Positions 8,389 through 16,020 of a stretch of 36,777 nucleotides of DNA are shown piece after piece. The translations under genes and the position numbers were made by a program. Under the pieces are notes generated by a model. That model saw only the letters and a list, made by a program, of their open reading frames with translations, did no database searches and was not told where the DNA came from. This stretch comes from Erythrobacteraceae bacterium CCH12-C2 (lineage in GTDB: Bacteria > Pseudomonadota > Alphaproteobacteria > Sphingomonadales > Sphingomonadaceae), in contig LSKF01000113.1 of the NCBI GenBank assembly GCA_001556995.1, positions 1 to 36,777 on the forward strand, read 5' to 3'. Numbering within the stretch: the stretch's first letter is position 1; every line of letters starts with the position of its first letter.

Positions 8389-9417
8389 ATGGCACGCAAC
8401 ATTGCCTACACATGGTTGCCGACCAAGCACCGGATGGCCTTGGGTCTGGCCGCGCTGGGCCTGCTGGCCGCGCCTGCCATGGCCGATGTCAAGGCCGGCG
8501 TTGACGCTTGGAGCGCGGGCGACTTTTCCCGCGCGGTGGTCGAATGGCAGGGGCCCGCAGCGCAAGGTGATGCCGACGCTCTGTTCAATCTCGCCCAGGC
8601 ATACAGGCTTGGACGCGGGGTGGAGGTGAACAGCGCGCGCGCCCGCAAGCTTTACGAAGAGGCGGCCGCGCGCGGCCATGTGAAGGCGGCCGACAATTAC
8701 GGTTTGATGCTGTTTCAGGAAGGCGAGCAGGAAAGGGCCATGCCGCTGATCCGCGCGGCTGCCGACCGCGGCGATCCACGCGCACAGTATGTGCTCGGCC
8801 TGTCGCATTTCAACGCTGACTATGCCCCGCGCGATTGGGTGCGGGCCTATGCGCTGATGACGCTCGCCAATTCGGCGGGCCTGCCGCAGGCGGCAGAGGC
8901 GCTGACACAGATGGACAAGTATGTCCCGCAGGCCCAGCGCGCGCAGGCGCAGTCGCTGGCGCGGCAGCTGGACGACACCGCAAAGGCCCAGCGCGCCGCT
9001 GAACTGGCGGCAGCGGATTTGGCGACGCGCCCGGCTCCGGTGGCCGCTGCCGTGACCAAGCCTGTTGCGAAGCCTGACTCCAAACCGGCGACGATCACGC
9101 CCGCCGTCGCGGTCGCGGCCGCCCCGGCACCTCAGCTTGCAGCCCTGCCTGCCCCTCGCCCCGCCGCCGCAGCAGCGGCGCGGCAGGGCAGTTGGCGGGT
9201 GCAGCTGGGGGCTTTTGGCGTCGCAGGCAATGCCGACAAGCTGTGGAGCCAGCTCGCGGGCAAACCCGCACTCGCAGGCACCCGCAAGGCGCTGGTGCCG
9301 AGCGGCAAGCTCACCCGTCTGCTGGCGACCGGCTTTGCCAGCGAGGCCGCAGCCAGCAGCGCTTGTGCCGCCCTGAAGCGCGAAGGGCAGGCTTGCGTGG
9401 TCGCGGGGCAGAGCTAA
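8389..9417 (+). CDS. Secreted Sel1-repeat protein with C-terminal SPOR domain
   Basis: 342 residues. A signal peptide ends near AMA-DVKAG (about residue 33). Sel1-like repeats cover about residues 45-165 (ADALFNLAQAYRLGRGVEV and GDPRAQYVLGLSHF are typical units). An Ala/Pro-rich linker leads to a SPOR domain at about 269-342, expected to bind septal peptidoglycan. ATG 8389 has GGAG six bases upstream; an upstream in-frame ATG at 8323 would bury the signal peptide. It is divergent from the ParA-like operon, which itself ends in another SPOR protein, so the four genes may share a function. Confidence 0.85.
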   Translation: MARNIAYTWLPTKHRMALGLAALGLLAAPAMADVKAGVDAWSAGDFSRAVVEWQGPAAQGDADALFNLAQAYRLGRGVEVNSARARKLYEEAAARGHVKAADNYGLMLFQEGEQERAMPLIRAAADRGDPRAQYVLGLSHFNADYAPRDWVRAYALMTLANSAGLPQAAEALTQMDKYVPQAQRAQAQSLARQLDDTAKAQRAAELAAADLATRPAPVAAAVTKPVAKPDSKPATITPAVAVAAAPAPQLAALPAPRPAAAAAARQGSWRVQLGAFGVAGNADKLWSQLAGKPALAGTRKALVPSGKLTRLLATGFASEAAASSACAALKREGQACVVAGQS

Positions 9418-9527
9418 GCGTCGGTCGGCAAGGATCGGCGAAAGCGCGGTTTGGCCCGATCAGCCGCTCTTTCCAAACGCACTGAGGATGCTAGTCTCGC
9501 CCCAACGACAGGCTTGGGGGATCAGCC

Positions 9528-10826
9528 ATGAACGAGACAATCACACCGCGCGCGGCCGAGGAGATCTTCGGCGATCAGGATAGCGCCATCGCGCCCGTCG
9601 CCGCTGCGGAGCGGATCGACACGCTCGATTTCATCCGCGGGCTTGCGGTCATGGGCATTCTGGCAGCCAATATCGTCGCCTTTGGCCAGCCTTTCGAAGC
9701 CTATATGTATCCCACCGCCTTCCTGACTGATCCCGCCGATCCCGGCGGCTGGATGTGGATCGCGCAGTTCATCCTGATCGATGGCAAGATGCGCGGGCTG
9801 TTTACCCTGCTGTTCGGCGCGGGCGTGTATCTGTTCATGGAGAAAGCCTGGGCGCGCGGCGGCACCCGCAAGCTTCAGGCGTGGCGGCTGGCGATCCTGA
9901 TGGTGTTCGGGATGGTGCATTTCTTTTTCATCTGGGCGGGCGATATCCTGTTCTACTACGCGCTGTTCGGCTTCATCCTGCTCGCCTGCCTCAAGTGGAC
10001 AATCAAGACCCAGCTGTGGGTGGGTCTCGCCGCATATATGGTCGGCGTTGTGATATATGCAGCGATGTTCACCATGACCTGGGCGATTGCTGACACGTCA
10101 TTCGGCGAATCGGTGCCAGAACTGGCCGAGGCGCGAGCGGGGATGCTCTCCGAGATCGACAACTTTCTGGCGCGCGGCGATGTGCCCAACGCCGCGATTG
10201 CCTCGGGCGATTACGCGGCGCTGGTGGCCCACCGCATCAACGAGCAGTGGAGCGAGCCGTGGCTCAATGCCGTGCTGTTCGGGTTGGAAACCCTGCCGCT
10301 GATGCTGATTGGGGTCGCGCTTTACCGGATGGGGTTTTTCAGCGGGGCACTTGATCGCGGCAAGATGCTGCGCTGGGGCTGGATCGGGCTGATTGCGGGT
10401 GGGCTGGCCCATCTGGCCTTCGGGCTGGTGGTGCAGGCGGGCGGGTTCTCGTATTACGGCACGCTCGCGGCTTTTGTCGGCTGGAGCCCGTTGCCGCGGC
10501 TGTGGATGGTGCTTGGCATGGCGGCGCTGCTGGTGGTCAATGCGCCTTCGGCCACCGGCTGGCTCGGCGACCGTGTGCGGGCCGCAGGGCGCGCGGCCTT
10601 CACCAATTATCTCGGCACGTCGATCCTCATGATGCTGGTGTTCCACGGCTGGGCTTTGGGCCTGTTTGGCGAACTTAACCGTCCGCAGCTTTATGTGGTG
10701 GTGGCGCTGGCATGGGTCGTGATGCTGGCTTGGTCCAAGCCGTGGCTTGACCGCTACCGCTACGGCCCGCTCGAATGGCTGTGGCGCAGCCTGACCTACC
10801 GGACGGTGTTTCCGCTGCGCCGCTAA
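9528..10826 (+). CDS. DUF418 family membrane protein (YeiB-like)
   Basis: 432 residues with about ten hydrophobic segments. The start of the membrane region, RIDTLDFIRGLAVMGILAANI, is the signature of the YeiB/DUF418 family, and the C-terminal part (YLGTSILMMLVFHG, then YRYGPLEWLWRSLTY) is the DUF418 domain itself. The biochemical role of the family is not settled. ATG 9528 is preceded by GGGGGA. It stands alone with no operon partner. Confidence 0.88.
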   Translation: MNETITPRAAEEIFGDQDSAIAPVAAAERIDTLDFIRGLAVMGILAANIVAFGQPFEAYMYPTAFLTDPADPGGWMWIAQFILIDGKMRGLFTLLFGAGVYLFMEKAWARGGTRKLQAWRLAILMVFGMVHFFFIWAGDILFYYALFGFILLACLKWTIKTQLWVGLAAYMVGVVIYAAMFTMTWAIADTSFGESVPELAEARAGMLSEIDNFLARGDVPNAAIASGDYAALVAHRINEQWSEPWLNAVLFGLETLPLMLIGVALYRMGFFSGALDRGKMLRWGWIGLIAGGLAHLAFGLVVQAGGFSYYGTLAAFVGWSPLPRLWMVLGMAALLVVNAPSATGWLGDRVRAAGRAAFTNYLGTSILMMLVFHGWALGLFGELNRPQLYVVVALAWVVMLAWSKPWLDRYRYGPLEWLWRSLTYRTVFPLRR

Positions 10827-10843
10827 TTTTCCCTCTTGTTATT

Positions 10844-10860
10844 AAGAATAGTTCGCATAT
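10844..10860. promoter_or_regulatory. Possible Fur-type iron box upstream of bfd
   Basis: The AT-rich gap before bfd contains an imperfect palindrome around GAATAGTTC, flanked by AAG and GCATAT. Fur-type operators are AT-rich palindromes of this sort, and an iron-controlled bfd-bfr unit would make sense. The match is loose. Confidence 0.25.
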
Positions 10861-10902
10861 CTTCGTTCCTGCAAACGCTTCGCAGGAAAGATTCGCTCGG
10901 CT

Positions 10903-11103
10903 ATGTACATCTGCATCTGCAATGCCATCCGTGAGAGTGATTTGCGCAAAGCCGCGCTCACTTGCGAAGGCGACGCGGAAGCGACTTATGCCTGCCTCGG
11001 CAAGCGCCCCAATTGCGGCCAGTGCCTTGAAGAGGCGCAGGAAATCATCGAGGCTGAGCGGGCCGCTGCCAAGTGCGATTTCCTCGCAGTAGAGGCGGCT
11101 TGA
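10903..11103 (+). CDS. bfd: Bacterioferritin-associated ferredoxin
   Basis: 66 residues, the usual length for Bfd. Four cysteines in the family spacing (C4, C6, C38, C41, in CIC and CGQC) bind a [2Fe-2S] cluster. Bfd gives electrons to bacterioferritin to reduce and release stored iron. The bfr gene starts 138 bases downstream on the same strand, which supports both assignments. Confidence 0.9.
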   Translation: MYICICNAIRESDLRKAALTCEGDAEATYACLGKRPNCGQCLEEAQEIIEAERAAAKCDFLAVEAA

Positions 11104-11241
11104 ACCGCGATTGCGAACGTCTCGCAAGCACCTGATTCGTAACGAAAAATATCGCCCCGCCCCTTGCGGAAAGGCCACCGCAGCGTCTATCTAGATAGCA
11201 ACGCTGCCAACCGGCTTTTACATTTCGCAAAGGACATTCCC

Positions 11242-11724
11242 ATGAAGGGCGACCCCAAGGTTATCGACTATCTCAACCAGGCGCTCACCAATGAGCTGAC
11301 CGCGATCAACCAGTACTGGTTGCATTACCGCGTCCTCGACAATTGGGGCCTGAAGAAGCTGGCCGCCTATGAGCGCCACGAATCGATCGAGGAAATGGAG
11401 CACGCCGACAAGCTCGCGGAGCGCATCCTGTTCCTCGAAGCGCTGCCCAATTTTCAGGCGATCCATAAGCTGAAGGTCGGCGAGAATGTCGAGGAAGTGC
11501 TGAAAGCCGACCTCGCGCTTGAGCACGAGGCAATCCCGCTGCTGCGCGATGCCATCGAACATTGCGAAAGCGTGCGCGATTATGTGAGCCGTGATCTGTT
11601 CGCCTACATCCTCAAGAACGAGGAAGAGCATGTCGACTTCCTCGAAACCCAGTTCGAGCTGATCGAGCGCATGGGCCTGCACAATTATTGTCAGCTGCAA
11701 AGTCAGGCTGCAGGCGAAAGCTAA
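11242..11724 (+). CDS. bfr: Bacterioferritin
   Basis: 160 residues, closely following E. coli Bfr in layout. Ferroxidase ligands E18, E51, H54, E94, E127 and H130 are all present, and M52, which coordinates heme between two subunits, is retained. The protein forms a 24-subunit iron-storage shell. ATG 11242 was chosen because AAAGGA lies just upstream and the sequence then begins MKGDPKVIDYLN, as in the family; the frame is open 26 codons further without conserved content. Confidence 0.96.
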   Translation: MKGDPKVIDYLNQALTNELTAINQYWLHYRVLDNWGLKKLAAYERHESIEEMEHADKLAERILFLEALPNFQAIHKLKVGENVEEVLKADLALEHEAIPLLRDAIEHCESVRDYVSRDLFAYILKNEEEHVDFLETQFELIERMGLHNYCQLQSQAAGES

Positions 11725-11744
11725 GGGTTCGCCGCAGGGCGTGC

Positions 11745-11786
11745 ATAAAAAAGGGGCAGGGCCGGATGCGGCGCCTGCCCCTTTTG
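11745..11786. terminator. Bidirectional terminator between bfr and DUF2721 gene
   Basis: A 12-bp perfect stem AAAAGGGGCAGG/CCTGCCCCTTTT (11749-11760 with 11774-11785) ends in A and T runs, so it serves both convergent transcripts. Confidence 0.85.
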
Positions 11787-11797
11787 CGTTGTCGGGC

Positions 11798-12295
11798 CTA
11801 TCGCCCCGGAGGATCAGCGCCGATTGCTGCCAGCCGGGTTTCGAGCAGGAAAAACCCCAGCCCCGTTACCAGCAGCGCCATCGTCAGCACCCACAGCAGG
11901 GCGATCAGCGTGCCAATCTGCGCGGTGATATAGGCCGAGATGAACAGCAGCATGATCACCGCGCTGATGATGACCGCCGATGCGGTCGAGAACATGATCG
12001 CGCCCTGCATCAATTTGCGCCGCCGCATCAGCCAGCTCAATTCACGTGCCTGTTTCGGGGTACGATGGTCTTCCATCTTGTCTTCGATGGTCTCGACCCG
12101 CTTGGCGATCCAGATCATCCGGCTCATGATCACATTCATGATCGCCCCGATGCCCGACAGCAGGAACGCGGGCGCGAGGCTCAGCTGCACCACCTGCTGG
12201 ACGCGAGGGGTGGAAGCGGTGCGCTCGAGGATCTCGAAGGCAAAGGGCCCCTTGGCCGCATCACTGGCGGCGGCGAGAAGATCGAGCAGCAGCAT
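11798..12295 (-). CDS. DUF2721 family membrane protein
   Basis: 165 residues. The first membrane segment LAPAFLLSGIGAIMNVIMSR with the following IWIAKRVETIED matches the DUF2721 pattern. Two more hydrophobic segments fill the C-terminal half. Function of the family is unknown. The ATG at 12295 shares one base with the der stop codon (TGATG); a GTG at 12298 would give a four-base overlap. Either way translation is coupled to der. Confidence 0.8.
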   Translation of the reverse strand: MLLLDLLAAASDAAKGPFAFEILERTASTPRVQQVVQLSLAPAFLLSGIGAIMNVIMSRMIWIAKRVETIEDKMEDHRTPKQARELSWLMRRRKLMQGAIMFSTASAVIISAVIMLLFISAYITAQIGTLIALLWVLTMALLVTGLGFFLLETRLAAIGADPPGR

Positions 12296-13710
12296 CACCC
12301 TTCCTTGGCGTAGGGGTTCTTGTTGGTCTTGAGCGTCACCCGCACCGGCACCGCATCAAAGCCGAGCTTGGCGCGGATGCCGTTCACCAGATAGCGCTCG
12401 TAGCTGGTCGGCAGCAGATCGAGCCGTGAGCCGAAGATCACAAAGCGCGGCGGGCGGGTGCCGGCCTGCGTGATATAGCGCAGCTTGATCCGCTTGCCGC
12501 CGGGCGCGGGCGGCGGGTTGGCCTCCAGCGCGTCGTCGAACCAGCGATTGAGCGCCGAGGTGGAGACGCGCTTCGACCAGGCTTCGCGCAGCTCGAACGC
12601 GCCTGCCAGCATCTGGTCGAGACCCTTGCCGGTCTTGGCTGATACGGCGAACAGCGGCAGGCCGCGCACCTGCGCGAGGCCATCGTCGAGCGCGGCGCGG
12701 ATGCCGTTGAACAGCTTGCTCGCGTCTTCGGCGACGTCCCACTTGTTGATCGCGATCATCAGCGCGCGGCCTTCTTCGAGCACCAGCGATGCGATCTTGA
12801 GATCCTGATGCTCGAGGCCCTGGGTGGCGTCGAGCAGTAGCACCACCACTTCGGCAAAATCCACCGCCCGGCGCGCATCGGCGACCGAGAGCTTTTCGAG
12901 CTTCTCGGTGACGTTCTTCTTCTTGCGCATCCCGGCGGTGTCGATCAGCCGGATCTCGCGCACTTCACCGCTTTTGGGATCGGTCCATTGCCAGTCGATC
13001 GCAATCGAATCGCGGGTAATCCCGGCTTCGGGGCCGGTCAGCAACCGGTCCTCGCCCAGCAGGCGGTTGATGAGGGTGGATTTGCCCGCATTGGGGCGCC
13101 CGACGATGGCGAGCTTCAGGGGGCCGGAAGGGCGATCCTCCTCGTCCATCGCGGCGATGGCGGCGCGCTCGATGTCATTGAGCTCTTCCCATTCTTCGGC
13201 CTTGGCGCCGATGATCGGCCACAGCCCGCCGAACAGATCGGCGATCCCCTCGCCATGCTCGGCCGACATGGCGAGCGGCTCACCAAGGCCCAAAGCATAG
13301 GCCTCCATCGCGCCGCTTTCTCCGGCCTTGCCTTCGGCCTTATTGGCGACGACCACCACCGGCACTTCCTGTTCGCGCAGATAGCGGGCGATTTCCTCGT
13401 CGAGCGGAGTCAGCCCCGCGCGCGCGTCGATCACGAAGATTGCGGCATCCGCGCCCGCAAGGCTCGCCTCGGTCTGCTTGCGCATCCGGCCCGGCAGGCT
13501 GAGCTCGTCCTCGTCCTCCCACCCGGCGGTGTCGACCACGGTGAAGTGTAGCCCGGCGATATTGGCATCGCCCATCCGCCGGTCGCGCGTCACCCCCGGC
13601 TGATCATCGACGAGGGCGAGTTTCTTGCCCACCAGCCGGTTGAACAGCGTGGACTTGCCCACGTTGGGGCGGCCGATGATGACGACTTCGGGTTTCTTGG
13701 GGAGGGACAT
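12295..13710 (-). CDS. der: Ribosome biogenesis GTPase Der (EngA)
   Basis: 471 residues with two tandem GTPase domains, the hallmark of Der: Walker A GRPNVGKST near the N-terminus and GRPNAGKST in the second domain, plus DTAGWEDE and DTAGMRKK switch regions and two NKxD-type loops (NKAE, NKWD). A KH-like C-terminal domain follows. Der assists late assembly of the 50S ribosomal subunit. ATG 13710 was preferred to a TTG at 13761, because the sequence from MSLPKKPEV is what the family normally begins with. It lies downstream of the DUF3297 gene. Confidence 0.96.
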   Translation of the reverse strand: MSLPKKPEVVIIGRPNVGKSTLFNRLVGKKLALVDDQPGVTRDRRMGDANIAGLHFTVVDTAGWEDEDELSLPGRMRKQTEASLAGADAAIFVIDARAGLTPLDEEIARYLREQEVPVVVVANKAEGKAGESGAMEAYALGLGEPLAMSAEHGEGIADLFGGLWPIIGAKAEEWEELNDIERAAIAAMDEEDRPSGPLKLAIVGRPNAGKSTLINRLLGEDRLLTGPEAGITRDSIAIDWQWTDPKSGEVREIRLIDTAGMRKKKNVTEKLEKLSVADARRAVDFAEVVVLLLDATQGLEHQDLKIASLVLEEGRALMIAINKWDVAEDASKLFNGIRAALDDGLAQVRGLPLFAVSAKTGKGLDQMLAGAFELREAWSKRVSTSALNRWFDDALEANPPPAPGGKRIKLRYITQAGTRPPRFVIFGSRLDLLPTSYERYLVNGIRAKLGFDAVPVRVTLKTNKNPYAKEG

Positions 13711-13761
13711 GATGCGCGCCAAGTGGGCGCAAATGCCAATTTTGGCAAGCTGAGAGGCCAA

Positions 13762-14076
13762 TCAGCCCTTTTTGGCGACCGGTGGGTTCTCGCCCAGATC
13801 CTCGTACCAGGCTTCGACCGGGCCGGTGAGCTTGATCGTCAGCGGCTGGCCCTTGCGGTCGAGGCTCTTGCCCGCCTGCACCCGCACCCATCCTTCGGTG
13901 ATCGAGTATTCCTCGATATCGGTGCGCACGCGGTCCTTGAAGCGGATGCCGACTCCGCGCCGCAGCTTGTCGGCGTCAAAGAACGGGCTCTTTGGATTGA
14001 CCGAGAGATGATCGGGCGGCACGTCGGGGCCGCTTGTGGCAGCGGCAGGGGCGATTTTGGGGGTTTCTTCGGTCAT
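13762..14076 (-). CDS. DUF3297 family protein
   Basis: 104 residues. The core DHLSVNPKSPFF, then RGVGIRF and EGWVRVQAGKSLDRKG, is the characteristic DUF3297 sequence, a small conserved proteobacterial family of unknown function. An N-terminal tail of about 30 residues is Ala/Pro rich. ATG 14076 was used; the open frame continues upstream only because it runs antisense through tRNA-Leu. Its position directly before der suggests a shared transcript. Confidence 0.85.
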   Translation of the reverse strand: MTEETPKIAPAAATSGPDVPPDHLSVNPKSPFFDADKLRRGVGIRFKDRVRTDIEEYSITEGWVRVQAGKSLDRKGQPLTIKLTGPVEAWYEDLGENPPVAKKG

Positions 14077-14219
14077 GCCCGCGCCCTTAATCGGCAATCC
14101 CCTGAGCTTCAAGCGCATTGGCAAGCGCGTTGCGCTTGCCCTTTTGGGCAGAGCGGGATAGAGGCCCTCGCTAATACGCGCGGGGGGCCACGGCTTCCCG
14201 CGCGGCTTCGTTCGGGCAT

Positions 14220-14304
14220 GCGGGCGTGGCGAAATTGGTAGACGCGCCAGATTTAGGTTCTGGTATCGCAAGATGTGGGGGTTCGAGTCCCTTCGCCCGC
14301 ACCA
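14220..14304 (+). tRNA. tRNA-Leu (anticodon TAG)
   Basis: 85 nt with a long variable arm typical of tRNA-Leu. The acceptor stem GCGGGCG pairs with CGCCCGC, followed by A and an encoded CCA (14302-14304). The anticodon stem CCAGA/TCTGG encloses TTTAGGT, giving TAG (Leu, codon CUA). The T loop GTTCGAGTC is standard. Confidence 0.95.
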
Positions 14305-14368
14305 ACTTCGCCCTCGTCCGGTCCGCACCCACGAGATTTTTTGGCAAGAAGGCTTCAGACCAGTTCCC

Positions 14369-15934
14369 ATGCAGATCAAGCAGACCGTCAACGAAGGGCT
14401 CAAGCGCGCCTACCAGGTCACCATCCCGGCCGCCGAGCTTTCGGCCAAGATCGATGCCGAGATCAAGAAGGTGGCGCCGCAGGTGCGGATGCCCGGCTTC
14501 CGTCCGGGCAAGGTGCCCGCCAACCTCGTCAAGAAGATGCACGGCGAAGCCATGCACGGCCAGGTGGTGAACGACACGATCCGCGAATCGGTCGACAAGC
14601 TGCTGCGCGACGAAGCGTTGCGCCCGGCGATGCAGCCGGAAATCGGCCTCAACGAAGACTATGCCGAGGGCAAGGACGCCGAAATCACCATCAGCCTCGA
14701 AGTGCTGCCCGTGATCGAAGCGCCGAGCATTGATGGCTTGAAGCTCGAACGCCTCGTGGTGCCCGTCACCGATGCGCAGATCGATGAAGCGCTCGCCAAC
14801 ATCGCGGGCCAGAACAAGAGCTACAAGGACGCAGCCAAGACCAAGAAGGCGGCCAACGGCGATCAGTTGATCATCGATTTCGTCGGCAAGCTGGACGGTG
14901 TCGAGTTCGAAGGCGGCAAGGCTGAAGACGCGGCGCTGGTGCTGGGTTCGGGCACCTTCATCCCCGGCTTTGAAGACCAGCTGGTGGGCGTGAAGACCGG
15001 TCAGGAAAAGACCATCACCGTCACCTTCCCGGCCGAATATCAGGCTGAACACCTCGCGGGCAAGGAAGCCACCTTTGACATCACCGTGAAGGCCGTGAAG
15101 GTCGAAACCGAGACGGTGGTGGACGAAGACTTCGCCAAGAGCCTCGGTCTCGACAGCCTCGACAAGCTGCGCGAGATCATGCGCGGGCAGCTCGAACAGC
15201 AGACCGCGGGCCTCACCCGCACCCAGATGAAGCGCGCGCTGCTCGATCAGCTCGCCGCCGGTCATAGCTTCGAAGTGCCCGCCACCATGGTCGAGGCGGA
15301 ATTCGCCCAGATCTGGCAGCAGCTCCAGCAGGAAGCCGCGCGCGAGGAAGACCCTGCGGCTGCGCTCAAGCAGATCGAGGACGAGAAGGACGAATACCGC
15401 GCGATCGCGGAGCGCCGCGTGCGTCTGGGCCTGCTCCTGTCCGAAATCGGTCAGGCCAATGGCGTCGAAGTGTCGAGCCAGGAAATGTCGATGCTGATCC
15501 AGCAGGCCGCGATGCAATATCGCACCGAGGATCGTGAGCGTTTCGTGCAGTACATCCAGTCCGAGCCGATGGCCGCCGCCCAGCTGCGCGCGCCGCTCTA
15601 TGAAGACAAGGTTGTCGACTTCCTGTTCGGCAAGGCCGACGTGACCGAGCGCGAAGTGACCGTTGAGGAACTTCAGGCCGCGATCGAAGCCGAAGAGGGC
15701 GCGGAAGCTGCGCCTGCGCCGAAGAAGGCGGCTGCCAAGAAGAAGGCCGCGGCCAAGAAGCCTGCCCCGAGCGAATCCGAGGGGGCGGAAGCCGCCGAGG
15801 AAGCACCGGCTGCCGAAGAAAAGCCCGCCAAGAAGGCGCCCGCCAAGAAGGCTCCGGCGAAGAAGGCCGAACCTGCCGCTGAAAAGCCGGCCGCCAAGAA
15901 GGCCCCGGCCAAGAAGGCTGCGGCGAAGAAGTAA
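14369..15934 (+). CDS. tig: Trigger factor with a long lysine/alanine-rich tail
   Basis: 521 residues. Trigger factor binds the ribosome exit tunnel and shields new chains. The N-terminal ribosome-binding domain includes the conserved GFRPGKVP (about 47-54). The FKBP-type prolyl isomerase domain has IIDFVGKLDG and IPGFEDQLVG, and the helical chaperone domain follows. Residues about 447-521 are an extra tail of repeated AKKA/PAKKA units with an acidic break (SESEGAEAAEE), absent from typical trigger factors of about 430 residues and resembling histone H1-like tails. ATG 14369 starts the conserved MQIKQTVNEGLKR. It may be transcribed from the tRNA-Leu side. Confidence 0.94.
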   Translation: MQIKQTVNEGLKRAYQVTIPAAELSAKIDAEIKKVAPQVRMPGFRPGKVPANLVKKMHGEAMHGQVVNDTIRESVDKLLRDEALRPAMQPEIGLNEDYAEGKDAEITISLEVLPVIEAPSIDGLKLERLVVPVTDAQIDEALANIAGQNKSYKDAAKTKKAANGDQLIIDFVGKLDGVEFEGGKAEDAALVLGSGTFIPGFEDQLVGVKTGQEKTITVTFPAEYQAEHLAGKEATFDITVKAVKVETETVVDEDFAKSLGLDSLDKLREIMRGQLEQQTAGLTRTQMKRALLDQLAAGHSFEVPATMVEAEFAQIWQQLQQEAAREEDPAAALKQIEDEKDEYRAIAERRVRLGLLLSEIGQANGVEVSSQEMSMLIQQAAMQYRTEDRERFVQYIQSEPMAAAQLRAPLYEDKVVDFLFGKADVTEREVTVEELQAAIEAEEGAEAAPAPKKAAAKKKAAAKKPAPSESEGAEAAEEAPAAEEKPAKKAPAKKAPAKKAEPAAEKPAAKKAPAKKAAAKK

Positions 15935-15946
15935 GAGCTAAGGCGA

Positions 15947-15966
15947 GCCCCCGCGAAGGCGGGGGC
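15947..15966. terminator. GC-rich hairpin after tig
   Basis: GCCCCCGC and GCGGGGGC pair perfectly around a four-base GAAG loop. There is no T run, so it may be a weak terminator, an mRNA stabiliser or a small dispersed repeat. Confidence 0.45.
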
Positions 15967-15993
15967 CTCAGGCGCGATTGCGCGACGCCAACC

Positions 15994-16018
15994 GAGTTCC
16001 CCGCTTTCGCGGGGACTC
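15994..16018. terminator. Second GC-rich hairpin, between tig and the amidase gene
   Basis: TCCCCGC and GCGGGGA pair around TTTC, with outer GAG/CTC pairs separated by one bulged T. It sits two bases from the amidase stop codon. It is related in sequence (CCCCGC motif) to the hairpin 30 bases to the left, so the two may be a repeat pair. Confidence 0.45.
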
Positions 16019-16020
16019 AC

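Noticed and set aside
14077..14403. N-terminal extension of the DUF3297 protein
   Set aside because: The open frame passes antisense through tRNA-Leu, and the family begins near the ATG at 14076.
15947..16018. CRISPR-like repeats after tig
   Set aside because: Only two related hairpins, without regular spacers or cas genes.
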